This document shows positions 35,014 to 44,302 of a DNA stretch of 64,000 nt, piece after piece. A program made the position numbers and the translations under genes. Source of the stretch: Nodosilinea sp. E11 (lineage in GTDB: Bacteria; Cyanobacteriota; Cyanobacteriia; Phormidesmidales; Phormidesmidaceae); contig NZ_CP136520.1 of NCBI RefSeq assembly GCF_032813545.1, positions 1,482,001-1,546,000 on the forward strand. The letters run 5' to 3'. How positions within the stretch are numbered: position 1 is the first letter of the stretch; the number at the start of each line of letters is the position of its first letter. The notes below the pieces were generated by a model. The model did no database searches. It was not told where the DNA came from and worked only from the letters and a program-made list of their open reading frames with translations.

Positions 35014-35101
35014 ACGTGAGGCTAGGGATTATGCTGCTCGGCACTAGTGGGCAAGGGGTGGCCTTTCGTGGTACTCAGAAGGCAGTAACGGCGTGGCTCC
35101 C

Positions 35102-35995
35102 ATGTTTATTCCCCCCGGTTTTGTTCAGCGATCGCAAGTGTTCAGCCAGGGCACCGTGGCCTACGTCGAGGCCGACCCTAGCTTTTGGCCAACTCCCCCA
35201 GCCAAAGCAATGCCCTTGGTGTTTATTCACGGGTTTGGGGGGGGCTCGTCGAGCTATGAGTGGTCTAAGGTGTACCCGGCCTTTGCCGCCGACTACCCCA
35301 TTCTGGCTCCCGATCTGATCGGCTGGGGCCAGTCCGACCATCCCGATCGCCCCCTCACCACCGCCGACTACGAGGCCCTTCTTGCTGAAATAATTCAGCG
35401 GCTCTGCCCTGAGCCCCCTGTGGTCGTGGCCTCTTCCCTCAGTGCCGCCATGCTGGTACGGGTGGCGATCGCTCATCCTGACCTAGTCCGAGGGCTGGTC
35501 CTAGTGGCTCCGGCGGGGTTGGCTGACTTTGGCCAAGACCCCAGCAGTTCTTTCCTCAACCAAATCGTTAAACTACCGCTGGTAGACCAGCTGCTATATC
35601 GCGGTGCGATCGCCACCGCCGAGGGCATTAAGCTATTTTTGAGCCAGCGTCAGTTTGCTGACCCCAGCAAAGTTGCCGATGAAATCGTTGCCGCCTACCT
35701 GGCATCAGCCCAGCAGCCCCAGGCCGATGTCGCGGCCCTGGCCTTTGTGCGCGGAGATCTGAGCTTTGACCTAGCGCTGGCTCTGCCGCAGCTCATCGTG
35801 CCCACCGTCATGCTCTGGGGCGAAGCCTCCCAGCTGACGCCCATTGCCACGGGGCGGCGTCTGGCCGCCCTAAACCCTGAGGCTATACGCCGCTTTGAAG
35901 CCTTGCCAGGCGTGGGCTTGACGCCTCAGCTAGAGGTACCCGGAGTCACCATTGGGCTAATCCAACAGAGCCTATTGCAGCAGTTGAGTGAGTGA
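35102..35995 (+). CDS. Alpha/beta-hydrolase-fold protein with altered active site
   Basis: 297 aa. The fold is clear: LVFIHGFGGGSSSYEW (oxyanion loop), DLIGWGQSDHPDRP, and a core helix VVASSLSAAMLVRVAI. The nucleophile elbow reads A-S-S-L-S-A rather than G-x-S-x-G, and the segment where the catalytic histidine is expected (usually GHTPQLE) reads GVGLTPQLE, with leucine in its place. The protein therefore may not be a classic hydrolase. Similar altered members are found in cyanobacteria and plants; substrate unknown. GTG at 35093 is an alternative start, but ATG 35102 starts the usual MFIPPGF. Confidence 0.75.
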   Translation: MFIPPGFVQRSQVFSQGTVAYVEADPSFWPTPPAKAMPLVFIHGFGGGSSSYEWSKVYPAFAADYPILAPDLIGWGQSDHPDRPLTTADYEALLAEIIQRLCPEPPVVVASSLSAAMLVRVAIAHPDLVRGLVLVAPAGLADFGQDPSSSFLNQIVKLPLVDQLLYRGAIATAEGIKLFLSQRQFADPSKVADEIVAAYLASAQQPQADVAALAFVRGDLSFDLALALPQLIVPTVMLWGEASQLTPIATGRRLAALNPEAIRRFEALPGVGLTPQLEVPGVTIGLIQQSLLQQLSE

Positions 35996-36098
35996 CACCA
36001 AATCCGCATTGCATAACCCCGATACCCAAACGGTCACCCTGTAGGGGCCACAGCATGCGCCCTGCCGAATCGGGGATAACCATGCAGGAGATGGGGCG

Positions 36099-36134
36099 CG
36101 CCTTGGGGCGTCCTTCCATAGACGCCCCAAGGCG
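36099..36134. terminator. Bidirectional terminator hairpin
   Basis: A perfect 14-base stem CGCCTTGGGGCGTC / GACGCCCCAAGGCG with an eight-base loop between the convergent hydrolase-like gene and the WG-repeat gene. There is no T-run on either side, but its position and symmetry fit a shared terminator. Confidence 0.65.
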
Positions 36135-36143
36135 ATGCCTGCT

Positions 36144-37292
36144 CTAATCAAGGCCTTTAAAGCTGTCGCCGTTGAGCAGACGGCCCTCAGCATCAATAAA
36201 GCCCCAGCGGTTGTCAATCTGCACTCGAGCCAACCCTTCTGAAAACCGCCCGGCGTTGGCATATTGAGGGTCGATTACCAAGGTGCCTTCGGGGTCGATG
36301 TAGCCGTAGCGCCCGTCTTTTTGCACCACAGCCAGCCCCTCTGAGAAGTCGGCGGCGTAGTCAAATTGGGGCGCAATCGTGAGCTGGCCGCTGGGGTCAA
36401 TGTAGCCCCATTTTCCCTCCACCAGCACGGCGGCTAGCCCCTCCGAAAAATCTGAGGCAAAGGCCAGGGTCGCGTCGATCACCATTGCCCCCTGGGGGTT
36501 GATAAAGCCAAACTCACGGCCCTGGCGCACTCGGGCCAGCCCATCTGAAAAGCTAAAGGCTCCGTCGTAGCGAGGCTCAATCGCGATCGCCCCCTCGGGG
36601 TCAATGTACCCATAGCGACCATCGACCCGAGCCACGGCCCGAGATTCGGCGAAGCTCCAGGCATCTTGAAACTCTAGCGGCACGACCCGGCGACCGTCGC
36701 TGTCAATATAGCCATAGGTATTGCCTAGCTTCACCAGGGCGAGACCATCGACAAAGCGTTCGGCCAAATCAAATTCGGGCTCAATCACCCATTCTCCCTG
36801 AAGGTCAACGTAGCCGTACTTGGTGCCGCCCTGCACCGCCGCCAGCCCTTCAGAAAATGACTTAGCCTGGCGAAACTGCACGGGGATGCCCCAGTTGCCC
36901 TGGCGGTCTAGAAAGCCAAAATAGTCACCGACTTGGGCCACCGCTAGACCCTGGACATAGTCGGCGGCGACGGTGACGTTGTTGTCAGCGATGCGAACAC
37001 TGAGCTTGCCGTTGCGATCGATATAGGCCAACTGCGACTTGAGCCGCACCAGAGCGACCCCTTCAGCGAAGTCTGAAACGCTGTCGAAGAGTAACGGGCT
37101 GGTCATGGCACTGGCAAGGGCAACAGAGTGAGGGTTTATGAACTGTAGCATTGCCGTGGCCTGGCGCGGTTGGCGATCGCTTACACCGGGCTGAATTGGC
37201 CCACAGGCCGTCAGGGCCGCTAGGCCGAGGCCTAACCCCGTCAAGATTCCTAGGCTCGATATGCGTCTGTGCTTGGTGTGCGATCGCCCCAT
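36144..37292 (-). CDS. WG-repeat lipoprotein
   Basis: 382 aa. N-terminus basic, then hydrophobic (SLGILTGLGLGLAALTAC), with a canonical LTAC lipobox at about 26-29, so it is a membrane-anchored lipoprotein. The mature part is built of about eight WG (KWG-type) repeats of around 40 residues, each with GYIDPEG- or GFIDAEG-like turns and FSEGLA-like strands. WG repeats are protein-interaction modules that form beta solenoids. Function unknown. It ends 10 bases from the shared hairpin. Start ATG 37292. Confidence 0.88.
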   Translation of the reverse strand: MGRSHTKHRRISSLGILTGLGLGLAALTACGPIQPGVSDRQPRQATAMLQFINPHSVALASAMTSPLLFDSVSDFAEGVALVRLKSQLAYIDRNGKLSVRIADNNVTVAADYVQGLAVAQVGDYFGFLDRQGNWGIPVQFRQAKSFSEGLAAVQGGTKYGYVDLQGEWVIEPEFDLAERFVDGLALVKLGNTYGYIDSDGRRVVPLEFQDAWSFAESRAVARVDGRYGYIDPEGAIAIEPRYDGAFSFSDGLARVRQGREFGFINPQGAMVIDATLAFASDFSEGLAAVLVEGKWGYIDPSGQLTIAPQFDYAADFSEGLAVVQKDGRYGYIDPEGTLVIDPQYANAGRFSEGLARVQIDNRWGFIDAEGRLLNGDSFKGLD

Positions 37293-37440
37293 GGCTCTTT
37301 CTTGCCCCAGTAGTAAACTAGCCTAACTCCACGGCCTAGTTGGCTATCTCTCCTAGGATCACCATGGCCGATTTAGCCGGGGTTATGGCGATATTGCGAC
37401 AAAAATCCACCCTGAGGGGGAGCTAGCTTTAGCCTAGAGG

Positions 37441-38613
37441 CTAGGGCAGCTTCAACGGTAGATCGGCATTGATAGTGTCAATTTCTTGCTGCTCTAGCTC
37501 GTTGACCTCAGCGATATAGCGGGTCAGCAACGTTTGCAGCCGGGGTGCATAGAAGCGGTGCAAGCTGTAGTTGCCTAGGGCCGGAAACCCCCGCCGCTTT
37601 TTGTGGCGGCCCCCCGCGCCAGGATCAAACAGGGTAATGTTGTGGGCGATCGCCCACTCGATCGGCGCGTAGTAGCAGGCATTGAAGTGCAGGTTGTTCA
37701 TATCCACCGTCGAGCCCCAGTAGCGCCCATAGAGGCGATCGCCCTTGGTTAGACAAAACGACATGCCCACGGGGTCGGCATCATCGTCACCGTAGGCGGC
37801 AAAAAACACCATGCGGTGGCGATAGTCGTGGTGCAGCAGCTGAAAAAATTTGCGGGTTAAATACTTGCTGCCCCACCAGCCAAACTTGTCGCAGGTGTCG
37901 GCGTAAAAATCGTACATCTGGCTGCACAGCGCTTTGCTAATGGCATCGCCGGTCACCGCCTCCAGGCGCAGGCCAGCTGTTTCCATCGATTTGCGCTCGC
38001 GCTTGATGTTGCGCCGCTGGTTGGCGTTAAAGATGCCCAGGTAGTCGTCAAAGCTTTGAAAATTGTGGTTTTGCCACACATAGCCGTGGTGCAGCCACTC
38101 AGAAAAACCCATCTGAACCATAGTGGTCCGCCACTGGGGGTCAACGTAGAGAAAGTGGCAGCCCGAGATGGTGTTGCGATCGCAGAAAGCGTCAATGGCA
38201 TCGACCATCGCCTGGGTAACGGCCCGCTCGTCCTCTCCCGGTGGAATCAGGAATTTGTAGCCCTCCGCCGGGGTAAACGGAGCCATGCCCAACAGCTTGG
38301 GATAATACTGCACCCCTAGGCGCTCGGCCAGATCGGCCCACTGATGGTCAAACACAAACTCGCCGTAGCTGTGGCCCTTGAGATACATCGGGGCCGCCCC
38401 CACCAGGGTCTTGCCGCGCCAGATCGTCAGATGGCAGGGCAGCCAGCCCGCATTGGCCCCCACACTGCCCGATCGCTCCATATTGTGTAGCCAACTCCAC
38501 TCCAAAAAGGGAGTTGCTAGGGGCAAAGCCATCTCGTCCCACACGGCCTCAGGCACTTCCTCTATGTGGCGAATCCAGGTGGCAGTTAGAGGCGGCACAG
38601 ACGGATAGCCCAT
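37441..38613 (-). CDS. GNAT-like/FemAB-type protein (DUF482, peptidogalycan family)
   Basis: 390 aa. Segments ATPFLEWSWLHNMERSGSV, RNIKRERKSMETAG and FDPGAGGRHKKRRGF characterise the DUF482 family, related by fold to FemAB-like acyl/aminoacyl transferases (two tandem GNAT-like modules). Annotation in other bacteria is often N-acetyltransferase or peptidogalycan biosynthesis protein, none proven. No signal peptide. ATG 38613. The neighbour on the same strand is a RibD-like reductase 49 bases upstream, so co-transcription is possible. Confidence 0.82.
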   Translation of the reverse strand: MGYPSVPPLTATWIRHIEEVPEAVWDEMALPLATPFLEWSWLHNMERSGSVGANAGWLPCHLTIWRGKTLVGAAPMYLKGHSYGEFVFDHQWADLAERLGVQYYPKLLGMAPFTPAEGYKFLIPPGEDERAVTQAMVDAIDAFCDRNTISGCHFLYVDPQWRTTMVQMGFSEWLHHGYVWQNHNFQSFDDYLGIFNANQRRNIKRERKSMETAGLRLEAVTGDAISKALCSQMYDFYADTCDKFGWWGSKYLTRKFFQLLHHDYRHRMVFFAAYGDDDADPVGMSFCLTKGDRLYGRYWGSTVDMNNLHFNACYYAPIEWAIAHNITLFDPGAGGRHKKRRGFPALGNYSLHRFYAPRLQTLLTRYIAEVNELEQQEIDTINADLPLKLP

Positions 38614-38662
38614 GGGTGATTAGCAGTAGGGGACGATTGGTTATTCTCCAGGGTAAAGGAAT

Positions 38663-39382
38663 TTACCGCCCCTGGCAGGGTGGGGGCAGCACCCCGTAGT
38701 GCAAAAACACCTCGCCACCTACGGTCTGGCTCGACAGTAGCTGCAAGCGAGGGGCCACGGCGGTTAAAAAACCGGCCCCCTCTACCGGGGTTGGGGCGGT
38801 CGCCCCCCCCAACAGCAGCGGACAAACCGTGATAAATATTTCATGAATGCAGTGGCAGCGCAGCAGTTCCGCCACTAGCCCACCGCCGCCCAGCAGAGCC
38901 AAACGCCCCATCCCGGCTGCTCTAAATTGGGCTAAGATCCAAGGCCAATCCCAAGGCTGGGTTTTGGCCTCAGGGATCGTCCAAATCCGCTGAAATTGTT
39001 CTGGGTTCCAATCTGTGGCCCCCGCCGCCGTAGTGAGCAATCCCCGTGGCACCGGCTGACGAAAATATCGCCAGCTGGGGTCGAGGTGTCCCGAGGGTGA
39101 CCAGACAATTTGCCAGGGCTGATCTGCCTGCCCTCGCTGCCGCCGCTCGGCTAGCAAGTCTGGCTGCCGCACGCTCAGGGTCGTGCCGTAGGCTCGCAGG
39201 GTGCCTGCCCCAAATAACACTCCATCCGCCGCCGCGACCTGCGCCTCCAGGTGGGCCAGGTCTGCCGCTGACGAAAACCGGGCTGCACCACGCTGGACAT
39301 CGGCAATCTTGCCGTCCAGACTCATGGCCAGCACCAGGGTAACGTGGGGAAGCGGTGAATCGGGAATAGGGGCGATCGCCAA
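38663..39382 (-). CDS. RibD C-terminal / dihydrofolate-reductase-fold reductase
   Basis: 239 aa. The RibD_C pattern is present: HVTLVLAMSLDGKIADVQRG at the start, GVLFGAGTLRAYGTTLSVR in the NADPH-binding region, and LALLGGGGLVAELLRCH as the glycine-rich loop. It lacks the deaminase domain, so it is a stand-alone reductase like those of the dihydrofolate-reductase family; in riboflavin synthesis it would reduce the ribosylamino-uracil. Cyanobacteria usually carry RibD as a separate bifunctional gene, so the precise substrate is open. A second, upstream ATG lies six bases before the conserved start. Confidence 0.8.
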   Translation of the reverse strand: MAIAPIPDSPLPHVTLVLAMSLDGKIADVQRGAARFSSAADLAHLEAQVAAADGVLFGAGTLRAYGTTLSVRQPDLLAERRQRGQADQPWQIVWSPSGHLDPSWRYFRQPVPRGLLTTAAGATDWNPEQFQRIWTIPEAKTQPWDWPWILAQFRAAGMGRLALLGGGGLVAELLRCHCIHEIFITVCPLLLGGATAPTPVEGAGFLTAVAPRLQLLSSQTVGGEVFLHYGVLPPPCQGR

Positions 39383-39406
39383 GGGTCAAAGCTGGGGAGC
39401 GTACCT

Positions 39407-39976
39407 CTAGTGTACCGAGGCTTCCATAACCGCAGGCTGGCCTTCACCCAAATCCCAGCTGCTGTGGCATTTCCAGCTTTGATTGGTCAACTGCTGGTAA
39501 AAGCGCAGCTCCCATAGGGTGGGAGTTTTCCAGTCAATGGCGGCTTTCGCCTGGGTGACTATAGCCTTATTATCTTTACGGTTAGGGCCGTAGGCCAGGG
39601 GCAGACCGAGTTCATCCTGAATACGGAGGGGCATTTTGCGGGTGGGTGATTTGACCGTACAGGCAAAATTCACCATCACCTGCTTCAGCCAGGGAGACGT
39701 AATCGCCAGGCCGCTCCAGTCGGGTTTAGTCACCAGGCCCTCCAGAGTTACCACCGGAGTAGGACGCGATTTGAGGCCTCGGTTGTAGGCGCGATCGAGG
39801 CTGCGGGTATAGACCGGAGCTGCACCAGACTGCTCTTCAAAGCCTTCGATCAACAGGCAACAGGCGTCTGGGCCTTGCTGAAGCGGGGCTGCGGTCTCTC
39901 GGTGCTCGGCTAAAAACCGCTGAATCTGCTCGGCTAGGCTTCCAGTCGGGCAAACATAAATAGCAAATTTTGTCAT
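39407..39976 (-). CDS. Cyanobacterial hypothetical protein
   Basis: 189 aa, no signal or membrane segment, predicted alpha/beta. It begins MTKFAIYVCPTGSLAEQIQR and contains a basic, conserved-looking stretch (NRGLKSRPTPVVTLEGL) and a tryptophan-rich C-terminus (WKTPTLWELRFYQQL). I do not recognise a family and know of it only as a conserved cyanobacterial unknown by pattern. It ends 24 bases after the start of the RibD-like gene on the same strand, so the two may share a transcript. Start ATG 39976. Confidence 0.7.
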   Translation of the reverse strand: MTKFAIYVCPTGSLAEQIQRFLAEHRETAAPLQQGPDACCLLIEGFEEQSGAAPVYTRSLDRAYNRGLKSRPTPVVTLEGLVTKPDWSGLAITSPWLKQVMVNFACTVKSPTRKMPLRIQDELGLPLAYGPNRKDNKAIVTQAKAAIDWKTPTLWELRFYQQLTNQSWKCHSSWDLGEGQPAVMEASVH

Positions 39977-40178
39977 AGGGCATTCCCAGAGAAACAGCAG
40001 GCTGGGAAGTACGGTAGGGAGCCTGCTCTAGCCCACCGGCTCGATGCAGACGCTAGGGATAGAGGCAGGACAACGACTATACCTCTACATAGCAGCTTAG
40101 GCTATGAATGGCCGAATGCCGTTAATGGGGCGTTATTATTTACTTAAGAATTTCCGGTTGTGCTCAACCCTACGGTCT

Positions 40179-40631
40179 TCAACGACTGGGCACATCAAAG
40201 GCATTTTCGATATAGTCTTGCAGAGTTAAATAGCGAATATCATCCACAGACAGGTGTTTAGCGGGGTTGGCAGTTGGTTTTTGGCCGTTACGACAGGCCA
40301 CCAGAGCGACATCAAAGCGGCAGGTGGCCTCGGCCCACTGGGGATGTTTCAGCAGATACAGCTGGGCGGTTTTCCACAGTTTGGCCTGCTTGCTGCGGGT
40401 AATGGCCATCAGGCCATAGGCATCCCAGTTGCCATGGCTGCGGGTTTTGACCTCCACAAAGGCAAGCTGCCCCCGACAGTCGGCAGGGCCTTTGGCCATC
40501 ACTAGATCGAGTTCGCCCCAGCGACAGTGCCACTGGCGATCGCACTGTCGCCAGCCCTGGGACACCAGCCAGTTGGCCACCAGGGATTCCCCCAGGGTGC
40601 CTAGTTCGGTTTTGCTGAGTTCGGCGGTCAT
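40179..40631 (-). CDS. YraN family protein (UPF0102 nuclease-like)
   Basis: 150 aa. The UPF0102 core is present: LGTLGESLVANWLVSQGW and CRWGELDLVMA, then LAFVEVKTRSHGNWD, where the D...E-x-K arrangement of restriction-endonuclease-like nucleases is conserved. The cellular role of YraN is not established; a DNA-processing role is inferred from the fold. C-terminus ends in a basic residue. The gene sits alone between the unknown protein and the YajQ gene. Confidence 0.88.
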   Translation of the reverse strand: MTAELSKTELGTLGESLVANWLVSQGWRQCDRQWHCRWGELDLVMAKGPADCRGQLAFVEVKTRSHGNWDAYGLMAITRSKQAKLWKTAQLYLLKHPQWAEATCRFDVALVACRNGQKPTANPAKHLSVDDIRYLTLQDYIENAFDVPSR

Positions 40632-40692
40632 AGACAGATGCCTTGGGGAATGACTCCCTTCAGCGTGCCCAAAAGCCTCTGCTCGATAAAAG

Positions 40693-41184
40693 TTACCGAT
40701 AGTTGGTAAACTGCACCGCGACCGGCCACTCTTCTTGCTTCACTAGCTGCATGGCCTGCTGCAAATCATCTTTAGATTTGCCAGTCACTCGCACCGAGTC
40801 GCCCTGAATAGAAGCAGTCACCTTCTTCAAATTGTCGCGGATGAGTTTGGTGATCTGCTTGCCCATCTCCTGCTCAATTCCCTTTTTCAGTGTCACCGTC
40901 TGGCGCACGCGCGTGCCGCTAGCGGCCTCTACATCGCCGTAGTCGAAGATCTTGAGGGACAGATTGCGCTTGGCCGCCTTCTGGTGCAGCAGATCTTTCA
41001 CTGCGTCCAGGGTCATATCGCTGGCGGTTTCGATGGTGATCGTGCTGTCCGCCAAGTCAATGGTGGTTTTAGTGTCCTTGAGGTCGTAGCGGCTAATCAC
41101 ATCTCGCCGGGTTTGATCCAGGGCATTGACCAGTTCTTGACGGTCAAAATCGCTAACAATGTCAAAGGAAGAGCTAGAAGCCAT
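40693..41184 (-). CDS. YajQ family nucleotide-binding protein
   Basis: 163 aa from ATG 41184 ([20 protein letters not shown]). The family core [19 protein letters not shown] followed by [14 protein letters not shown] and the C-terminal [19 protein letters not shown] is intact. YajQ proteins bind cyclic di-GMP in some bacteria and a GTP/tRNA-like role has been suggested in others; here only the family can be stated. A diguanylate cyclase lies about 10 kb away, but there is no operon link. The longer frame to 41211 lacks a start signal. Confidence 0.9.
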   Translation of the reverse strand: MASSSSFDIVSDFDRQELVNALDQTRRDVISRYDLKDTKTTIDLADSTITIETASDMTLDAVKDLLHQKAAKRNLSLKIFDYGDVEAASGTRVRQTVTLKKGIEQEMGKQITKLIRDNLKKVTASIQGDSVRVTGKSKDDLQQAMQLVKQEEWPVAVQFTNYR

Positions 41185-41215
41185 GGGTACCGTTGGGTGT
41201 CTGCGCACCAACAGA

Positions 41216-41632
41216 CTACATCAAGGCCGACCGACAGCTCAAGACATAGAGAGTAAAGGTACTTAGGTTGGCAACGGCAAACATCAGCGATCGCCCAATC
41301 GGCACGTTCAAAATGTAAGCCACTGGGTACAGGGTGCGAGCGATCAAGTAGGCGATCGCAGCCCCCATCGCCAGCCCTGACTGCTGCTGAGTGACGTAGG
41401 CCATCAGCGCCGCAGGCGCGTACAAAATCATCGACTCAAAAGCATTTTCGTGGGCCCAGGTGGCCCGCTGAGCGTAGGGCGGCAGCTTGGCTAGCATTGC
41501 CCGAGGGGCAGCCTGGTCGTAGCCCACCTGAAAGCGACCGTAGCCCACCGCCAAGAATGGCACATACACCAGTAACGCCGCCAGCCCAATGCTGACCAGT
41601 AAAAACCCCGGCATGGTGAGCACAGATGCCAT
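41216..41632 (-). CDS. MAPEG family membrane protein
   Basis: 138 aa with four hydrophobic helices. The MAPEG pattern (short loops with an R/N-containing second helix) is seen in [20 protein letters not shown], where the E-N-x-x-E and the following Ala-rich helix fit the conserved motif. Relatives include microsomal glutathione transferase-like proteins; catalysis in bacterial members is often unproven. It is preceded by an AACGTT-rich intergenic repeat and has no operon partner. Start ATG 41632. Confidence 0.82.
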   Translation of the reverse strand: MASVLTMPGFLLVSIGLAALLVYVPFLAVGYGRFQVGYDQAAPRAMLAKLPPYAQRATWAHENAFESMILYAPAALMAYVTQQQSGLAMGAAIAYLIARTLYPVAYILNVPIGRSLMFAVANLSTFTLYVLSCRSALM

Positions 41633-41680
41633 CGATCGCTATCCTCGCTAATTTCTTATGTTGTGGGGATTCGGGAAGAC

Positions 41681-41737
41681 GTTAGAACGTTGGTAAGTTA
41701 GAGCGTTCCAACCCTGCCAACGTTCCAACCTGCTAAC
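41681..41737. repeat. AACGTTGG inverted repeat
   Basis: GTTAG+AACGTTGG (41681-41693) is mirrored by CCAACGTT (41717-41724) and CTAAC (41733-41737), giving a possible 57-base hairpin with an internal GTTCCAACCCTG arm. It resembles the AACGTT-rich elements near 16170 and 53868 but without the full palindrome. Confidence 0.45.
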
Positions 41738-41750
41738 CTTCCCCCGATCG

Positions 41751-42254
41751 CTAATCGAAGTAAAACAGCGTCACAATCTTGCGCTGGTCTTCGGCATCCT
41801 GGCAGGTTTTTAGCAGCGTGTGGCTGTCGTGAAAGGCAAAGCAAACCAGCTGTTGGCAGCGAGAAATGATTTCCTGGTTGCACACAGAACTCGCCTCCGC
41901 CAAAGACAGGGTGTCGTTGGCAGGATTTTCTACCAGGTGCATGACCTGCTCAAGCTGATCGCGCGACTCGCGCGGCTGACGCGCCAGGCTCTGGGGCAAG
42001 ATCACCGTCAGCAGGTTGGGGTCGGCCTGCATCGCCCCCTTGATGGCGGCAGAGTTGGTACCTGTCGCCCCTGAGGTAATGATGCGGTTGCCCCCTAGGG
42101 CCAGAGCATAGGTCATTAGCTCTATGAGTTGCTGGTGGGTAATCGGCACATGGCGCGACCCCAAAATTGCCACCCGCTTAGAACCCGACTGTTGAATGGC
42201 CGCGAGTTCCTGCAAAAACGTGTCGACTTTAGCGGATTCGAGCGACGCTTCCAT
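41751..42254 (-). CDS. DprA-like Rossmann (SLOG-fold) protein
   Basis: 167 aa from ATG 42254. The Rossmann/SLOG core is visible: VAILGSRHVPITHQQLIELM, then NRIITSGATGTNSAAIKGAM (the GG/GxTG-like phosphate loop) and LTVILPQSLARQP. This is the DNA-recombination-mediator A (DprA-related) type found in cyanobacteria, but it is much shorter than a full DprA (no SAM-like or winged-helix tail). A nucleotide- or ssDNA-binding function is inferred. Start at 42254 is preferred; ATG 42275 would add seven residues. The AACGTT repeat lies just beyond its 3' end. Confidence 0.65.
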   Translation of the reverse strand: MEASLESAKVDTFLQELAAIQQSGSKRVAILGSRHVPITHQQLIELMTYALALGGNRIITSGATGTNSAAIKGAMQADPNLLTVILPQSLARQPRESRDQLEQVMHLVENPANDTLSLAEASSVCNQEIISRCQQLVCFAFHDSHTLLKTCQDAEDQRKIVTLFYFD

Positions 42255-42352
42255 GGACTGACTCAAAGGCTGCACCGAATGCGAGAATAACGCGCTTCAT
42301 TGTATCAGAAGGTGAGGGTAAGGCCACATTTCAGCCGCCTCGCCCAAGCGAC

Positions 42353-43447
42353 CTAGGTGGCCGACACGGGCAACCCCAGATCCAGCAGGTGCAACAGCCG
42401 GTCTTGATCGAAGTGGGCAGCGATCAACTCTTGAATGCAGCGTACTTTGATAGGTTCATGGAGGCGCACCTGGCCAAATAGCTCATCGATCCGCTCAACG
42501 GTAGACAGGGTGTCAGAATCTACAGAAACAATCGGCACTTCCAAATCTGTAGCCCGTTCTAAAATCTCTGGGGTAGGGGGAATCTGGCCCGTTAGCACCA
42601 GGCACTGAGTAGAGGTTTCGAGCGCCGCAAACTGAATATCGGTGCGATCGCCGCCGGTCACCACCGCCATATTCGTCGCCTTGCGAAAATAGCGCAGCGC
42701 CGAGTTAACGTTCATCGCGCCAATAGTGAGAGTTTCGACCATTAGATCGAGGCGATTCTTACAGCACAGCACCTCAGCATTGAGGCGACCGACAATCTCG
42801 CGAACGGTGATGCTGCGCATAATCGGCGATCGCGGCAACAGCGCCAACACTGGAATCCCCTTACTTTCCAAAAAAGGGCGCACCAGCGTAGCACAGGCAT
42901 CTGCCGCGTCAGGAGGCACGTCATTAATAATCACACCCACCAGACGTGGCCCCAGCTGGGCTTTGGCCGCCAACAAGCGATCGACCAACAGCAGCGAATC
43001 GTAGCGAGTCACCAGCAGCACCGCCGCGTCGATCTCAGCCGCAATATGAGCCACCGACAGGTTGAGCAACGTCCCCTCGGTCAAATTGCCAGGGCCTTCG
43101 AGCAGCACCAACGCTTCTCCCCGATGCTCTGTGTACCGTTGCAACCCGCTGCGACTGAGCGTTGGCTCCTGCGATTGCCCCTTGAGGGCTAGCTGGCTTG
43201 CCACTGTGGCTTCGGTTAACGAAATCGAGGGAGGATAATATCGCTCAGCGGGTAAATGTAGGGTCTCAACAATAAAGTCTAGGTCTGGGTCTTGCCCATC
43301 GCCATTGATCGAATTGCCAATGGGCTTGCCAAACCCAATATCCATGCCCGCCGCTTGAAGCTGAAGACCCAGACCCAGTAGCACTGCCGATTTGCCGCTG
43401 TACGACTCAGTCGAACCAATTATTAAACGTTTTGCTGAACTGGGCAC
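42353..43447 (-). CDS. Phosphotransacetylase-family P-loop/DRTGG protein
   Basis: 364 aa. The first half is a dethiobiotin-synthetase-like P-loop domain (GSTESYSGKSAVLLGLGLQL, about 10-29) with LLVTRYDSLLLVDRLLAA and GVIINDVPPD, and the second half is a DRTGG domain (VVTGGDRTDIQ, LVLTGQIPPTPEIL). This matches the N-terminal regulatory region of Pta-type phosphotransacetylases without their catalytic C-terminus; such stand-alone proteins are common in cyanobacteria. Its role is unknown. Start ATG 43447. It is isolated on the minus strand. Confidence 0.82.
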   Translation of the reverse strand: MPSSAKRLIIGSTESYSGKSAVLLGLGLQLQAAGMDIGFGKPIGNSINGDGQDPDLDFIVETLHLPAERYYPPSISLTEATVASQLALKGQSQEPTLSRSGLQRYTEHRGEALVLLEGPGNLTEGTLLNLSVAHIAAEIDAAVLLVTRYDSLLLVDRLLAAKAQLGPRLVGVIINDVPPDAADACATLVRPFLESKGIPVLALLPRSPIMRSITVREIVGRLNAEVLCCKNRLDLMVETLTIGAMNVNSALRYFRKATNMAVVTGGDRTDIQFAALETSTQCLVLTGQIPPTPEILERATDLEVPIVSVDSDTLSTVERIDELFGQVRLHEPIKVRCIQELIAAHFDQDRLLHLLDLGLPVSAT

Positions 43448-43642
43448 GCCGCAAGTCCTCCATGGAACGAATGCACTGGACTCTGACCCCTAACCCCCGG
43501 CTCGGCCAAGCAAACCAGCGCTAGATTACGTCAGTAGGCACAGTATCACACTCATTCTGCCACCTCAGCGCTGGTCAGCGGCAGGCTTCTTCAAAACCCC
43601 CTTCAGGTAAGCATCGAGTTGGCGTTCTTCAACGACACCGCT

Positions 43643-44023
43643 TTACTCGTCTAGGCGCAAGAGCTTGCGGTAAAACCCCTGAGAGAAATCGGCTGAGCGC
43701 TTCTGCCGTAAAGCCACAATGACATCAAACAAAAAATCGACGAACTCAAAGGTCGCCATCGTGATCTCGTAGCTAAACTCGCTGTCACCATCAAACTGCA
43801 TGCGGCAGCGAGTTAAATCTGCTGGCAGCACTGACACGTTCCATGTGGCCACAAAGGCAATGCTTTCTCCCCCTTCAATTTGCCGTTCTCCCTCCAGGTT
43901 GCCCTGCTTGTAGAGGGCAATGGCGTAGGGCAGCGCGTTGCGCTTATTGCCCTGGTAGTAGGGCATGTAAACGCTGATGTCTTGCTTACCTGCGGGCTGA
44001 ATTGCCTCAAACGTCAAACTCAT
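43643..44023 (-). CDS. ebsA: EbsA-like protein (type IV pilus-associated)
   Basis: 126 aa, soluble. The pattern SVYMPYYQGNKRNALPYAIALYKQG (abbreviated: MPYYQGNKRN and ALPYAIALYKQG) and GESIAFVATWNVSVLPADLT followed by CRMQFDG and EITMATFEFVDF agree with the cyanobacterial EbsA proteins, which in Synechococcus are needed for pilus assembly and biofilm suppression. The identification rests on memory of the family pattern. No pilus gene is adjacent. It begins with ATG 44023; the upstream DNA has no clear signal. Confidence 0.5.
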   Translation of the reverse strand: MSLTFEAIQPAGKQDISVYMPYYQGNKRNALPYAIALYKQGNLEGERQIEGGESIAFVATWNVSVLPADLTRCRMQFDGDSEFSYEITMATFEFVDFLFDVIVALRQKRSADFSQGFYRKLLRLDE

Positions 44024-44302
44024 GGGTCTGGCCTTAGGTCAAGTTTCAACAAATCATCTAGACGGGAGGACGAGCAGTCATCGGGTTGAGTTGCCTAGGA
44101 TACTCGATCTAGGTCGATGCCTAGGGGGCCGATGAGTCTATCCACAGCTAGCATTCCCCAGGAGGGTAGCAGGGGCATCACCAAAATTTTCCGCAAAATC
44201 GAGGATGATAGACCTAGACCAGGGCATGCTTAGGGAGAGGTATTCTCCCCAGTAGTGACAAACTGGTCGTTGCCGTTGTTGTCGTGCTCCCTACCTGAGT
44301 TG

